Source: Prosthecobacter sp.
GTDB lineage: Bacteria; Verrucomicrobiota; Verrucomicrobiia; Verrucomicrobiales; Verrucomicrobiaceae
Reading direction: 5' to 3'
NCBI GenBank assembly: GCA_025869455.1
Contig: JAOZVT010000322.1
Span: 1-13,532 of the forward strand
DNA: 13,532 nucleotides
Part shown: positions 1 to 6,375 of the stretch, in pieces
How positions within the stretch are numbered: position 1 is the stretch's first letter
How the letters are laid out: each line of letters opens with the position of its first letter
Notes under the pieces: model-generated
Seen by the model: the letters and a program-made list of their open reading frames with translations, nothing else
Told to the model about the DNA's origin: nothing
The model's database searches: none
Made by a program: the position numbers and the translations under genes

Positions 1-48
1 CACAGCTGCAATGGCCAGAGTGGTTTTTTTCAGGGATTTGGGTGGCAT
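1..48 (-). CDS. 5' end of a putative exported protein (partial)
   Basis: An ATG on the minus strand at 48-46 opens a frame that runs off the window edge after 16 codons. The visible residues start MPPKSLKKTT and continue LAIAAV. This is a lysine-containing head followed by the beginning of a hydrophobic stretch, as expected for a Sec signal peptide. No Shine-Dalgarno sequence precedes the ATG; the upstream bases are C-rich on this strand. Too little is present to name a family. The gene lies downstream of the prephenate dehydratase on the same strand, after a gap of about 180 bases in which I see no clear promoter or terminator, so co-transcription is possible but unproven. Confidence 0.5.
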   Translation of the reverse strand, partial: MPPKSLKKTTLAIAAV

Positions 49-227
49 GGGGGGAGAAATGATAACGCAGGCAGAATAGTCGTCATTTCGTGCGATTTCC
101 CGCGCTGTCGAGGCCGGAAGGCGTGTTTTCGTGCTGAAGACGGCCTGTACGGCAATGTCCGAAGCCCCAAAAGTGGCAAAAAAAGTGGTCTGCCCGCGTT
201 TAGCTGGGCGTCACAAATGAGGAACCG

Positions 228-1070
228 TTACGACTCAAATCTGCGGCCTGCAGGGTAGGAGCCGACGCTGCGGATGACTGCGCCTTCTGCGCGAGTTTGG
301 TCGAGTGCCTTTTGAACCAGGGAATCGGCAGGGGAGCCTTCGATTTCGATGTAAAAGCGATATTTGTTAGGCTGTCCACGGATGGGGCGAGACTCCAGGC
401 GCTTCATGTTGATGGAAGCTTCGCTCAAAGGGGTCAGGAAACGACACAGGCTGCCGGAACGATCTGGCAACTCCACGACGAGGGCCGTGCGATTGTTGGC
501 CGTGGATTCGGCGTTGGCTTGATGGCCGAGCAGAAAGAATTGGGTGATGTTCGGCACTTCTCCAGCAATGGGAAAGTGCAAGATGTCCAGGGAATGGCGC
601 TGGGCATTTTGTCGGGGACCAATGGCGGCGGCTCCTTCCTGAGTCGCGGCTTTTTCAGCCGCCTTCGCTGTGCTGGCTTCGACGATGCGCTTGGCGTTAG
701 GGTAATTGGTCTTCAGCCATTCATCGCTGTGGAAGAAGGGCATGGCGTGAGAATGGATGGTCTTAATGTCAGCGCCGCTGCGTCCTAGCAGGGCCAGTTT
801 CACGTCCAGGGTCAATTCTTCGATGATGTTCAGGCCGCAGCGTTCATCCACGAGACGATCCACGGTATCAATGATGAAGCCGCCGGAGGAGTTCTCAATC
901 GGGACGATGCCGAGGGTGTCTGGGTGACTGCGGATAAAATCAAAAACCTCGCCAATGCTGGCCATGAGCTGGACAGGGGCATCTGGGAAGCGCATTTGCG
1001 TGAGCAAGTGCGAGAAACTGCCCTCGGGGCCGAGGCAGGCGATGGTTTGGGTTTTGATGGAATCACTCAT
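228..1070 (-). CDS. pheA: prephenate dehydratase, monofunctional, divergent active site
   Basis: This enzyme converts prephenate to phenylpyruvate in cytoplasmic phenylalanine synthesis. The 280-residue protein has a prephenate dehydratase domain (about 9-183) followed by an ACT regulatory domain (about 194-272). Family landmarks are GPEGSFSH (14-21), VPIENSS (56-62), EASTAKAA (131-138), and in the ACT domain TALV (195-198) and ESRP (226-229), the usual phenylalanine-binding elements. There is no chorismate mutase domain, so the protein is shorter than fused P-proteins. The catalytic Thr motif reads NITQF (174-178), where the family signature has T-R-F. The position matching the catalytic Gln215 of E. 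coli P-protein is His114 by my by-eye alignment. An in-frame TTG at 1097 would add nine residues, but the ATG at 1070 starts directly before the domain and is preferred; neither has a good Shine-Dalgarno sequence. The gene lies 112 bases downstream of the unknown 1183-1899 gene, with a strong hairpin between them. Confidence 0.9.
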   Translation of the reverse strand: MSDSIKTQTIACLGPEGSFSHLLTQMRFPDAPVQLMASIGEVFDFIRSHPDTLGIVPIENSSGGFIIDTVDRLVDERCGLNIIEELTLDVKLALLGRSGADIKTIHSHAMPFFHSDEWLKTNYPNAKRIVEASTAKAAEKAATQEGAAAIGPRQNAQRHSLDILHFPIAGEVPNITQFFLLGHQANAESTANNRTALVVELPDRSGSLCRFLTPLSEASINMKRLESRPIRGQPNKYRFYIEIEGSPADSLVQKALDQTRAEGAVIRSVGSYPAGRRFES

Positions 1071-1118
1071 CCGTGCGGCGCATGCTCTACCGCACAAGCT
1101 GCATGGTCAAGGATTCAA

Positions 1119-1148
1119 CCTGGATTCCGCACGGAAGTGGAATCCAGG
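1119..1148 (-). terminator. perfect 10-bp inverted repeat between two genes, possible terminator
   Basis: CCTGGATTCC (1119-1128) and GGAATCCAGG (1139-1148) are exact reverse complements with a 10-base loop. The hairpin lies 35 bases past the stop of the unknown minus-strand gene and about 50 bases before the prephenate dehydratase start. Neither side has a run of T; on the minus strand the stem is followed by TTGAATCCTTG. It could end the upstream transcript, stabilise an RNA 3' end, or act in the leader of pheA. The terminator label is the weakest part of this call; the inverted repeat itself is certain. Confidence 0.45.
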
Positions 1149-1182
1149 CTAAAGAAGGTGCGGCTGCTTTGTAAGCGAAGGT

Positions 1183-1899
1183 TCAAGCACCCAGGCTGAG
1201 GTATTCACGAACGGTGTGGTTCATGGCGCGGCGTGCAGGGCGGAAGGACTGAGCGACGTGGGACAAGGTATCATCCAGAGCGAATTCTTCGGCCAAGGCA
1301 TGTCTGCCTGCGGCCTCGAGATGGCTGATGACGACCCGCTCATAAAATTCCAGGTCAGGGGCACCCCGGCGCTCCGCCCGATAACGCAGGAAATCTGGGT
1401 AGAGGCTGGTGAGCACCAGGAATTGATTGGCGCATTGAACATGGATGAAGAAACGCTCATGGCTACCTGCGCTCTCCAGGGCGGAGATGTAGTCAATGCT
1501 GTACAGGCTTTCCAATTTACGTTCGGGCAATTGCTGCTCGGCCGTGGCGGGTAGGCCGAAGTCTGCACAGACCACAGCGATGTAGTCAGCTACTTCCAGG
1601 TCATCGACTCCGACACGCTTTAATGTGTGGCGCACGGTGACGTAGAAAAAGAGTTCGGGGGAGAGGAAGGCGGCTTGTCGGCTAACAAGCATTGCTTCAA
1701 AAAGTTTCGGGTGATCCAAGATCATGCGCACCGTATCAGGATCATCGAGGAGAGAGACGAGACTCTCTTTCTCTCGCTGAGTGAGGGCTAAAGCATCTCG
1801 GATGAACTGCCAATCGGCAGACGTAAAACGATACCAGCAACCAGGGCGAGGGAACCTCATCATAATATTGGGTTTGGATTCGTGAAGACTCCAAAGCAT
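1183..1899 (-). CDS. conserved-looking protein of unknown function
   Basis: A 238-residue soluble protein that I do not recognise. It has no signal peptide, membrane segment, metal-binding cysteine cluster or nucleotide-binding loop. The composition is mixed and mostly helical in appearance. Segments that look conserved in style are PELFFYVTVRHTL near residues 80-92, followed by a DDLEVADYIA stretch, and an Arg-rich C-terminus (FRPARRAMNHTVREYL). The coding frame is supported by its length and by a plausible amino acid composition compared with the other frames. ATG codons at 1863 and 1860 are alternative starts that would remove 12 or 13 residues; none of the starts has a convincing Shine-Dalgarno sequence. 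It lies between the symporter and pheA on the same strand. The hairpins at 1922-1939 and 1119-1148 flank it, which suggests it may be a separate transcription unit. Confidence 0.7.
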   Translation of the reverse strand: MLWSLHESKPNIMMRFPRPGCWYRFTSADWQFIRDALALTQREKESLVSLLDDPDTVRMILDHPKLFEAMLVSRQAAFLSPELFFYVTVRHTLKRVGVDDLEVADYIAVVCADFGLPATAEQQLPERKLESLYSIDYISALESAGSHERFFIHVQCANQFLVLTSLYPDFLRYRAERRGAPDLEFYERVVISHLEAAGRHALAEEFALDDTLSHVAQSFRPARRAMNHTVREYLSLGA

Positions 1900-1921
1900 T
1901 GGTCGTGCCAGGAGTGTTCAT

Positions 1922-1939
1922 CCTCTTGGATGCAAGAGG
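1922..1939. repeat. perfect 7-bp hairpin upstream of the unknown gene
   Basis: CCTCTTG (1922-1928) and CAAGAGG (1933-1939) pair perfectly around the loop GATG. The hairpin sits between the symporter stop (1990) and the start of the 1183-1899 gene on the same strand. On the minus strand the 3' arm contains AAGAGG, a Shine-Dalgarno-like sequence, followed at once by an ATG (1921) that is out of frame with the annotated gene. There is no T tract on either side, so it is a poor fit to a Rho-independent terminator. It may be a processing or leader structure. Confidence 0.4.
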
Positions 1940-1989
1940 GGAGAATTTTGTTCGATGCTTCTCATTGAATCTTTAGATGAGGTCCGCGT

Positions 1990-3339
1990 TTACTCCAGGG
2001 TTTCCCCTTCTGATCGGGCGATGACGACGGCTGCTACGCTGTCACTGAAGACATTGACGGATGTGCGTGCCATGTCCAGAGGACGGTCAATGGTGAGCAC
2101 AAGACCGAGGGAAGCTTTGATCATGTCCTCACTGAAACCAGCGTTCTGCATAATGATGATGATGGCCACGAGGCTGGCTGCGGGAATGCCAGCGACACCG
2201 ATGCTGGAGACTAGAGCCAAGAGGACGACGATGAACTGCTGAGAGAGACTCAAATCAACGCCGAGTACCTGAGCAGCAAAAACCACCACGACGCATTCGT
2301 AGAGGGCGGTGCCATCCATATTGACCGTGGCTCCAAGCGGTATGACAAAGCTGCTGACACGCTCAGACACTTTGGATTCTTCCTGGATGCAACGCAGCGT
2401 GACGGGCAGTGTCGCCGTGGAGGAGGCGGTGGAAAAAGACATCAGCAGAGACTCCCGTAAGTTTCGGAAATGGGAGAGTGGGGAGATCCCTGCAACGAAT
2501 TTGAGTACAAGCGGCATGACCACAAACATGGAACAGGCTAAGGCCGCGACGACCGTGAGCACATAGGGGATGAGATTCTGAATGATGCCGATGCCGACCT
2601 CCGCAATGGCAGGGATCACCAAACAGAAGACGGCTAAAGGGGTGAATTTCATGACCCAGGTGGTGATCAAAGTCATGACGTCCGCCAACTGGTTGAACAG
2701 ATCCCGGAGAACGGTGGGCGGTCCGCCAGGCACTAGCACCATGGCCACAGCGAAGAGGATGCTGAAGAAGATGATGGCGAGAAGGTCGCCATTCGCACAA
2801 GCCTCAATGACATTCGTGGGCACCATGCGGAGGATGATGTCTAGGAGTGAACTGGTGCCTCCTTCGGCACGCTTCATGACGTCGCCAACGATGGCGGCAT
2901 TGTCGCTTTTGAGGGCGGAATCCATGGCCGCTCTCAGCGTTGGATTAGGCTGTCCGTTGACCAAGCCGGGTTGAATCAGATTCACCATGCCGAGCCCGAC
3001 GCAGACGGCGACGAGACTGCTCAAGGCATAGTAGGCCCATGTTTTGAGCCCCATGCGGGCAAAGCCATCCAGGGATTTCAGACCCGCGATGCCGCTGATG
3101 ATGCTGGCCACCACCAGGGGGACGATAACCATTTTTAAAGCCCGTAGAAACAGGTCTGAGATAAAGCGGCAGATATCCAAAACGGTGTTTGTCCATTCTG
3201 GCGGAGGCCCTTCTGCGGGGTGCATGAAAAATTGCAGAATGATCCCGGCCAAAAGACCTAATACGAGGGCAATGACGATGGGCCAATGATGACCGTGGCC
3301 GGATGTTTTGGAGGGCTTGGGAGTCTCTGTGGATGCCAT
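1990..3339 (-). CDS. dicarboxylate/acidic amino acid:cation symporter (DAACS family)
   Basis: An inner-membrane secondary transporter that couples uptake of glutamate, aspartate or C4-dicarboxylates to Na+ or H+. At 449 residues it has the normal family length. Visible family elements are the serine-rich re-entrant loop (about 301-309, then TATLPVT), the cation-site NMDGT motif (340-344), the second re-entrant loop SSIGVAGIPAAS (378-389) and the last helix LDMARTSVNVFSD (421-433). By comparison with the archaeal GltPh site, the substrate- and cation-contacting Asp422, Arg425, Thr426, Asn429 and Asp433 are all present. Arg425 is the residue that favours acidic side chains, which argues against a neutral amino acid carrier. 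The usual Gly before the last Asp is Ser432, and the loop has IPAAS where many relatives have VPGAG. The N-terminus is cytosolic and His/Lys-rich. The gene is divergent from the sigma factor gene. No Shine-Dalgarno sequence is visible. Confidence 0.93.
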   Translation of the reverse strand: MASTETPKPSKTSGHGHHWPIVIALVLGLLAGIILQFFMHPAEGPPPEWTNTVLDICRFISDLFLRALKMVIVPLVVASIISGIAGLKSLDGFARMGLKTWAYYALSSLVAVCVGLGMVNLIQPGLVNGQPNPTLRAAMDSALKSDNAAIVGDVMKRAEGGTSSLLDIILRMVPTNVIEACANGDLLAIIFFSILFAVAMVLVPGGPPTVLRDLFNQLADVMTLITTWVMKFTPLAVFCLVIPAIAEVGIGIIQNLIPYVLTVVAALACSMFVVMPLVLKFVAGISPLSHFRNLRESLLMSFSTASSTATLPVTLRCIQEESKVSERVSSFVIPLGATVNMDGTALYECVVVVFAAQVLGVDLSLSQQFIVVLLALVSSIGVAGIPAASLVAIIIIMQNAGFSEDMIKASLGLVLTIDRPLDMARTSVNVFSDSVAAVVIARSEGETLE

Positions 3340-3404
3340 GGCTTTTTATGTAGCGGGTTTCACACCGAGCGGAAAGAAAAACGCCATTTGAATGCTTCCC
3401 CAAG

Positions 3405-3433
3405 GTTCAATTCAGCAAAACTGGGCATTGAAC
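3405..3433. repeat. TTGAA-type inverted repeat in the symporter/sigma divergent region
   Basis: GTTCAAT (3405-3411) and ATTGAAC (3427-3433) are exact reverse complements separated by 15 bases. A further related TTTGAAT lies at 3388-3394. The repeat lies in the roughly 150-base divergent region between the symporter (start 3339) and the sigma factor (start 3491). Possible roles are an operator for either gene or part of a promoter recognised by the sigma factor itself. I could not find a convincing -35/-10 pair on either strand, so the regulatory role is only inferred from position and symmetry. Confidence 0.35.
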
Positions 3434-3490
3434 ACACTAAAAAGGTGAGGGGTGACGTTAAGCCTATGGAAACCCCACCTGCCCGTTCCT

Positions 3491-4066
3491 ATGGAAACTG
3501 CCACCAACGCCTGGAAATACTGCTTCGACCAAGTCGCGCCGAAGTTGCTGCTCTACGCGGTGCAATTGTGTCCCAGCCGATCCGATGCTGAGGATGTTGT
3601 CCAGATGGCTTTTGTGCGTTGGTGGAAGCGATTCCCTGAGGGGAATGAGGAGCACATTCCACTGCTGTATGCGGCGGTGCGCACGATCGCCCTGGATCAG
3701 CGCCGCAGTGACACGCGCCGCGCTAAACGTGAAGCGGTGTCCGATGTAGCGCTGCCGATGGGGGATGCGCCGATCTTCGATACGAGCCCGGAACAGCGCG
3801 AAACGGCGATGATTGTGCAAGAGGCATTGCAAACTCTGTCTGAAGATCAACGCGAAGTGGTGACTCTGAAACTCTGGGGTGGGCTGACTTTTGCAGAGAT
3901 CGCGGCGACCCTGGGCGAATCCATCAACACCATTTCTGGGCGCTACCGTTACGCATTGACGGCGCTACAAAAACGACTGACACCGAGGCGCGATGAACTG
4001 ATGATCAACTCGGCTCCAGCCACCAACGTCTATTCCTTTCCTCAATCCAAGGAGGCCATGCTATGA
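3491..4066 (+). CDS. ECF-type RNA polymerase sigma-70 family factor
   Basis: A 191-residue alternative sigma factor that would direct RNA polymerase to a small regulon. Region 2 spans about residues 10-75, with the core-binding stretch SDAEDVVQMAFVRWWKR (31-47). Region 4 spans about 112-165, with LSEDQREVVTLKLWGGLTF followed by the helix-turn-helix AEIAATLGESINTISGRYR. Regions 1 and 3 are absent, as in ECF factors. I chose the ATG at 3491; an in-frame GTG at 3452 would add 13 Pro-rich residues, but AGG lies too close to that codon to serve as a normal Shine-Dalgarno. The gene overlaps the next one by 4 bases (ATGA), which indicates translational coupling with a membrane protein that is the likely anti-sigma factor. 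The C-terminal tail past region 4 (about 25 residues) has no recognised role. Its target promoters cannot be read from this window. Confidence 0.88.
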   Translation: METATNAWKYCFDQVAPKLLLYAVQLCPSRSDAEDVVQMAFVRWWKRFPEGNEEHIPLLYAAVRTIALDQRRSDTRRAKREAVSDVALPMGDAPIFDTSPEQRETAMIVQEALQTLSEDQREVVTLKLWGGLTFAEIAATLGESINTISGRYRYALTALQKRLTPRRDELMINSAPATNVYSFPQSKEAML

Positions 4067-4530
4067 ATGAACATGAGATCGAAACCCTGCTAGCGGGACT
4101 GCAACCCAGCGGACCATCCTCAACCCTTTCCCTTCGGGTGGAGGAAGAGTTGGCGCATGATCGTGAATGGATGCTGGCGTCTCCGAAAAAGAGAAAGCAA
4201 AGTTGGTTATCACCTATGCTCTGGACGTCAGTCGGTGCTGCTGCGGCGGTGCTGGTCATGGGAATCATGCCTGATACGAATGTGGCACCTAGCAGCATGT
4301 CTGTGGCGGCAGTTTCGCCCCCTTCGGTGATGCCTGTGACGACGATTCGTGAGGTGGTAGGCGCACAAAACGAAGGCATTCAGTACAATGAAGAATCTCA
4401 ATTGCCCGAGCAGCATGTGAAGCTGGTTTCCATGGATCACCACGCGTGGATTGATCCGCGAGATGGGGCGCAAATCACTTTGGAGGTGCCACGCGAGGAT
4501 AGCGTGATTCTCCCTGTTTCTTTTCAATAA
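4063..4530 (+). CDS. single-pass membrane protein, candidate anti-sigma factor
   Basis: A 155-residue protein encoded directly after the sigma gene, with a 4-base overlap. AGGAGG at 4049-4054 lies eight bases before the ATG, one of the few strong Shine-Dalgarno sequences in the window. Residues 1-48 are hydrophilic and charged, starting MNEHEIETLLAGL, which fits a cytoplasmic sigma-binding segment. Residues about 49-69 form one membrane helix (SPMLWTSVGAAAAVLVMGIM). The remainder, rich in Ser, Pro and Val, would lie in the periplasm. There is no HxxxCxxC zinc motif, so it is not a ZAS-type anti-sigma factor. The anti-sigma role is inferred from gene order, coupling and topology; the sequence does not match a family I can name. 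Confidence 0.75.
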   Translation: MNEHEIETLLAGLQPSGPSSTLSLRVEEELAHDREWMLASPKKRKQSWLSPMLWTSVGAAAAVLVMGIMPDTNVAPSSMSVAAVSPPSVMPVTTIREVVGAQNEGIQYNEESQLPEQHVKLVSMDHHAWIDPRDGAQITLEVPREDSVILPVSFQ

Positions 4531-4548
4531 ACTCAACCCTCTAAAACC

Positions 4549-5607
4549 ATGAAACCGATCCATGCCACTTTGACCGCCATGGCAGGACTGCTGGTGCTGA
4601 TGAATAGCCCACTGCTTGCCCAAGAACCCATGCGTACGCCGAAAACGGACGTTGCACCTCACGCCCGCCGATCTGGCCCTTCCGAGGGCGAACAGGCTGA
4701 ACCCAAGCGCGATGTTGAAGAAAAGATGACTCCTTTTATAGGGGTGTTAACCAGCGAAGTGTCGAGAGAACTGCGGTCTCACTTTGACCTGCCTGAAGGT
4801 TTTGGCCTGATGGTGCAGGAAGTGATGCCGGATACGCCTGCCCAGGCGGCTGGAATCAAGATGGATGACATTTTGGTGAATTATGGAGATCAGAAATTGG
4901 TGAACATGGAGCAACTCCAGACTTTGGTTCGTAGCCAAAAGAAAGATGATGAAGTGAACCTGACGATCATCTCAGGAGGCCAGCATAAAGAGGTCACGGT
5001 CAAGATCGCCGAGCGCATGATGCCAGTGCGTGACGATTCCTTCCGAGGAGGCAATCGTTACTTCCAGCCTTTTGGTACGCCGCTTTATGGGGAAGGCCGT
5101 GGTAGCGCAGACATGATGAAGGAGATGCGTGAATCGCTGGAGATGTATCAAAAACAGATGCGCGAATATCAAGAACGCATGCGCGAGTGGAGCCGTGATG
5201 GCAATAAAGGCGATATGCCGCCAGCCCCAAGCTGGAATGGGCCTGGGCGGGGTGACTCTGATCGCCGGGACAATCCAGGCAGCCGTGATGGCGAACGCGG
5301 GCAAAAGAATTCTCGCGAGGGGCCTCATCGCTATGAGCAGCGTGAGTTTCGCGAAACCGCGAATGTGACCCGCAGTGATGATAGTGGGATTTATAGCCTG
5401 CGTCGGGATGGAGATCGCATGGTCTTCACTGCCAAGCCGAAGGATGGGGAAGAGAAAAGTTGGAATCTGAATGATGAAGTGGAGCGGAATTCGATCCCTG
5501 CCGATATGAAGGAAAAGCTCAAGCAGCTCGAGGAGATTCGTGGCAGTGATCGGCCAGGAGTTGGCCGGGGTTCATCGGGGAGCTCTGAAGGCGAAAAAGG
5601 GCGGTGA
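4549..5607 (+). CDS. exported PDZ-domain protein with Met/Arg-rich helix
   Basis: A 352-residue protein with a Sec signal peptide (1-24, ending SPLLA before QE), so it acts in the periplasm or at the outer envelope. One PDZ domain covers about 60-156: the carboxylate-binding loop region is GFGLMVQEVMPDTPAQAAGI and the domain closes with VTVKIAE. There is no trypsin-like or other protease domain, so it is not DegP, and it probably binds exposed peptide C-termini or serves as an adaptor. Residues about 186-217 form a charged Met/Glu/Arg helix (MMKEMRESLEMYQKQMREYQ), followed by a low-complexity Gly/Asp/Arg/Pro linker. A short conserved-looking C-terminal unit (about 277-335) contains GIYSLRRDGDRMVFTAK and ends with an IPADMKEKLKQLEEI helix. 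The gene begins 18 bases after the membrane protein gene with no Shine-Dalgarno sequence, so it is probably the third gene of the sigma operon. Confidence 0.85.
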   Translation: MKPIHATLTAMAGLLVLMNSPLLAQEPMRTPKTDVAPHARRSGPSEGEQAEPKRDVEEKMTPFIGVLTSEVSRELRSHFDLPEGFGLMVQEVMPDTPAQAAGIKMDDILVNYGDQKLVNMEQLQTLVRSQKKDDEVNLTIISGGQHKEVTVKIAERMMPVRDDSFRGGNRYFQPFGTPLYGEGRGSADMMKEMRESLEMYQKQMREYQERMREWSRDGNKGDMPPAPSWNGPGRGDSDRRDNPGSRDGERGQKNSREGPHRYEQREFRETANVTRSDDSGIYSLRRDGDRMVFTAKPKDGEEKSWNLNDEVERNSIPADMKEKLKQLEEIRGSDRPGVGRGSSGSSEGEKGR

Positions 5608-5638
5608 TTGTCTGGCTCGTGAACTGAGTGGGAAATCC

Positions 5639-5677
5639 GAGGCTTGAGCAAAGGATTGCTTTAAGCCTCATTTTCTA
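5639..5677 (+). terminator. likely Rho-independent terminator of the sigma-PDZ operon
   Basis: GAGGCTT (5639-5645) pairs with AAGCCTC (5663-5669). The 17-base loop can form a further small stem (AAAG with CTTT). ATTTTCT follows on the plus strand. It lies 31 bases after the PDZ gene stop, where an operon end is expected, and before the next plus-strand gene. The T tract is short, so efficiency is uncertain. Confidence 0.55.
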
Positions 5678-5707
5678 TGCAAGACTGTTTGCGCCAAGTA
5701 GCATTTT

Positions 5708-5728
5708 GATGCGTAACTCTCACGCATC
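5708..5728 (+). promoter_or_regulatory. perfect 7-bp hairpin just upstream of the Lon-N gene
   Basis: GATGCGT (5708-5714) and ACGCATC (5722-5728) are exact reverse complements around the loop AACTCTC. The repeat ends 12 bases before the ATG at 5741, where a ribosome binding site would normally sit; none is visible. It could be an operator for a dimeric repressor or a 5' UTR hairpin that controls translation. The symmetry is plain; the function is inferred from position. Confidence 0.4.
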
Positions 5729-5740
5729 CCTTTGCTGCTT

Positions 5741-6373
5741 ATGGATAAACAAAGTCAGATCCTTCCTTCCTTTAACCTACCGGAAACCATGCCGGTCATG
5801 GTGTTGGGGGATTGTTTTCTGTTTCCTGGCTGCATGCTGCCCTTGTTTATTTTTGAGGAGAGGTATCGCTTGATGTTGTCTCTCGCGCTGAAGACGGATC
5901 GAATGTTTTGCATTGGCACCAAGGTGAAAAGCAATGAGCGTGAGTGCGAATTGCTGCCTGTCAGCACTGCAGGTCTGATCCGGGCTTGTAAAAAGCAGGA
6001 GGATGGTACTTCCCATGTTATTTTGCAGGGGGTTCAACGTATCCGATTTAAAAATTGGCGGCAGGAAAAACCCTTCGTGATTGCCGATATCGAACCGGTC
6101 AAAACGGTCATTCAGACGGATTTGGATTATGTGAATGATTTGAAGCAGCGTTCACTGGACCTTTTGCCGGATGCGACACCGGAAACAGGAGAGGCCATGC
6201 GCTCCTTGCGCCATACATTGGAGCAAATGGAGTGTCCTGATGCGGTGTGCGATATTTTATCTTATCACTTCGTCAAACGCTGTCAGATCCACCGAAGTTT
6301 GCTGGTGGAGCCCGTTTTAGAGAAGCGATATGATACCTTGATCGCAGAATTAGAGAGAATGAGAGAAGTGTAG
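5741..6373 (+). CDS. stand-alone Lon protease N-terminal (substrate-binding) domain protein
   Basis: A 210-residue soluble protein that matches the LON substrate-binding domain. It shows the typical start PVMVLGDCFLFPGCMLPLFIFEERYR (Pro-Gly, then Leu-Pro-Leu, then Phe-Glu-x-Arg-Tyr; about 18-43), the IGTKV strand, and the GLIRACKKQEDGTSHVILQGVQRIRF stretch, in which family members have G-x-I and G-x-x-R elements. The AAA+ ATPase and the Ser-Lys protease domains of Lon are absent, so it cannot be a protease by itself. The family's role is unclear; substrate recruitment or peptide binding is a guess. The C-terminal third is helical and charged. The start is taken at the ATG at 5741 rather than a TTG three codons earlier. 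The gene converges on the phosphoesterase with a 2-base gap. Confidence 0.85.
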   Translation: MDKQSQILPSFNLPETMPVMVLGDCFLFPGCMLPLFIFEERYRLMLSLALKTDRMFCIGTKVKSNERECELLPVSTAGLIRACKKQEDGTSHVILQGVQRIRFKNWRQEKPFVIADIEPVKTVIQTDLDYVNDLKQRSLDLLPDATPETGEAMRSLRHTLEQMECPDAVCDILSYHFVKRCQIHRSLLVEPVLEKRYDTLIAELERMREV

Positions 6374-6375
6374 TT

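Noticed and set aside
160..215. Possible terminator after prephenate dehydratase (GCCC/GGGC stem and a T run on the minus strand)
   Set aside because: The stem is only 4 bp with a 10-base loop, and the T run is separated from it by several bases.
297..788. 163-codon open frame on the plus strand
   Set aside because: It is antisense to the well-supported prephenate dehydratase and shows no domain or start signal.
1071..1097. Upstream TTG start for prephenate dehydratase
   Set aside because: It would add a Cys/Arg-rich nine-residue extension not expected in the family; the ATG at 1070 starts just before the domain.
2363..2800. 145-codon minus-strand frame inside the symporter
   Set aside because: It is an alternative frame of the symporter gene with Cys/His/Arg-rich composition typical of shadow frames.
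3340..3380. Possible symporter promoter (TTTCCG, 17 bases, TACATA on the minus strand)
   Set aside because: Only about three of six bases match in each box, which is not better than chance.
4005..4662. Minus-strand open frames opposite the membrane protein and PDZ gene starts
   Set aside because: They are antisense to a coupled operon with a clear Shine-Dalgarno and show no recognisable domain.
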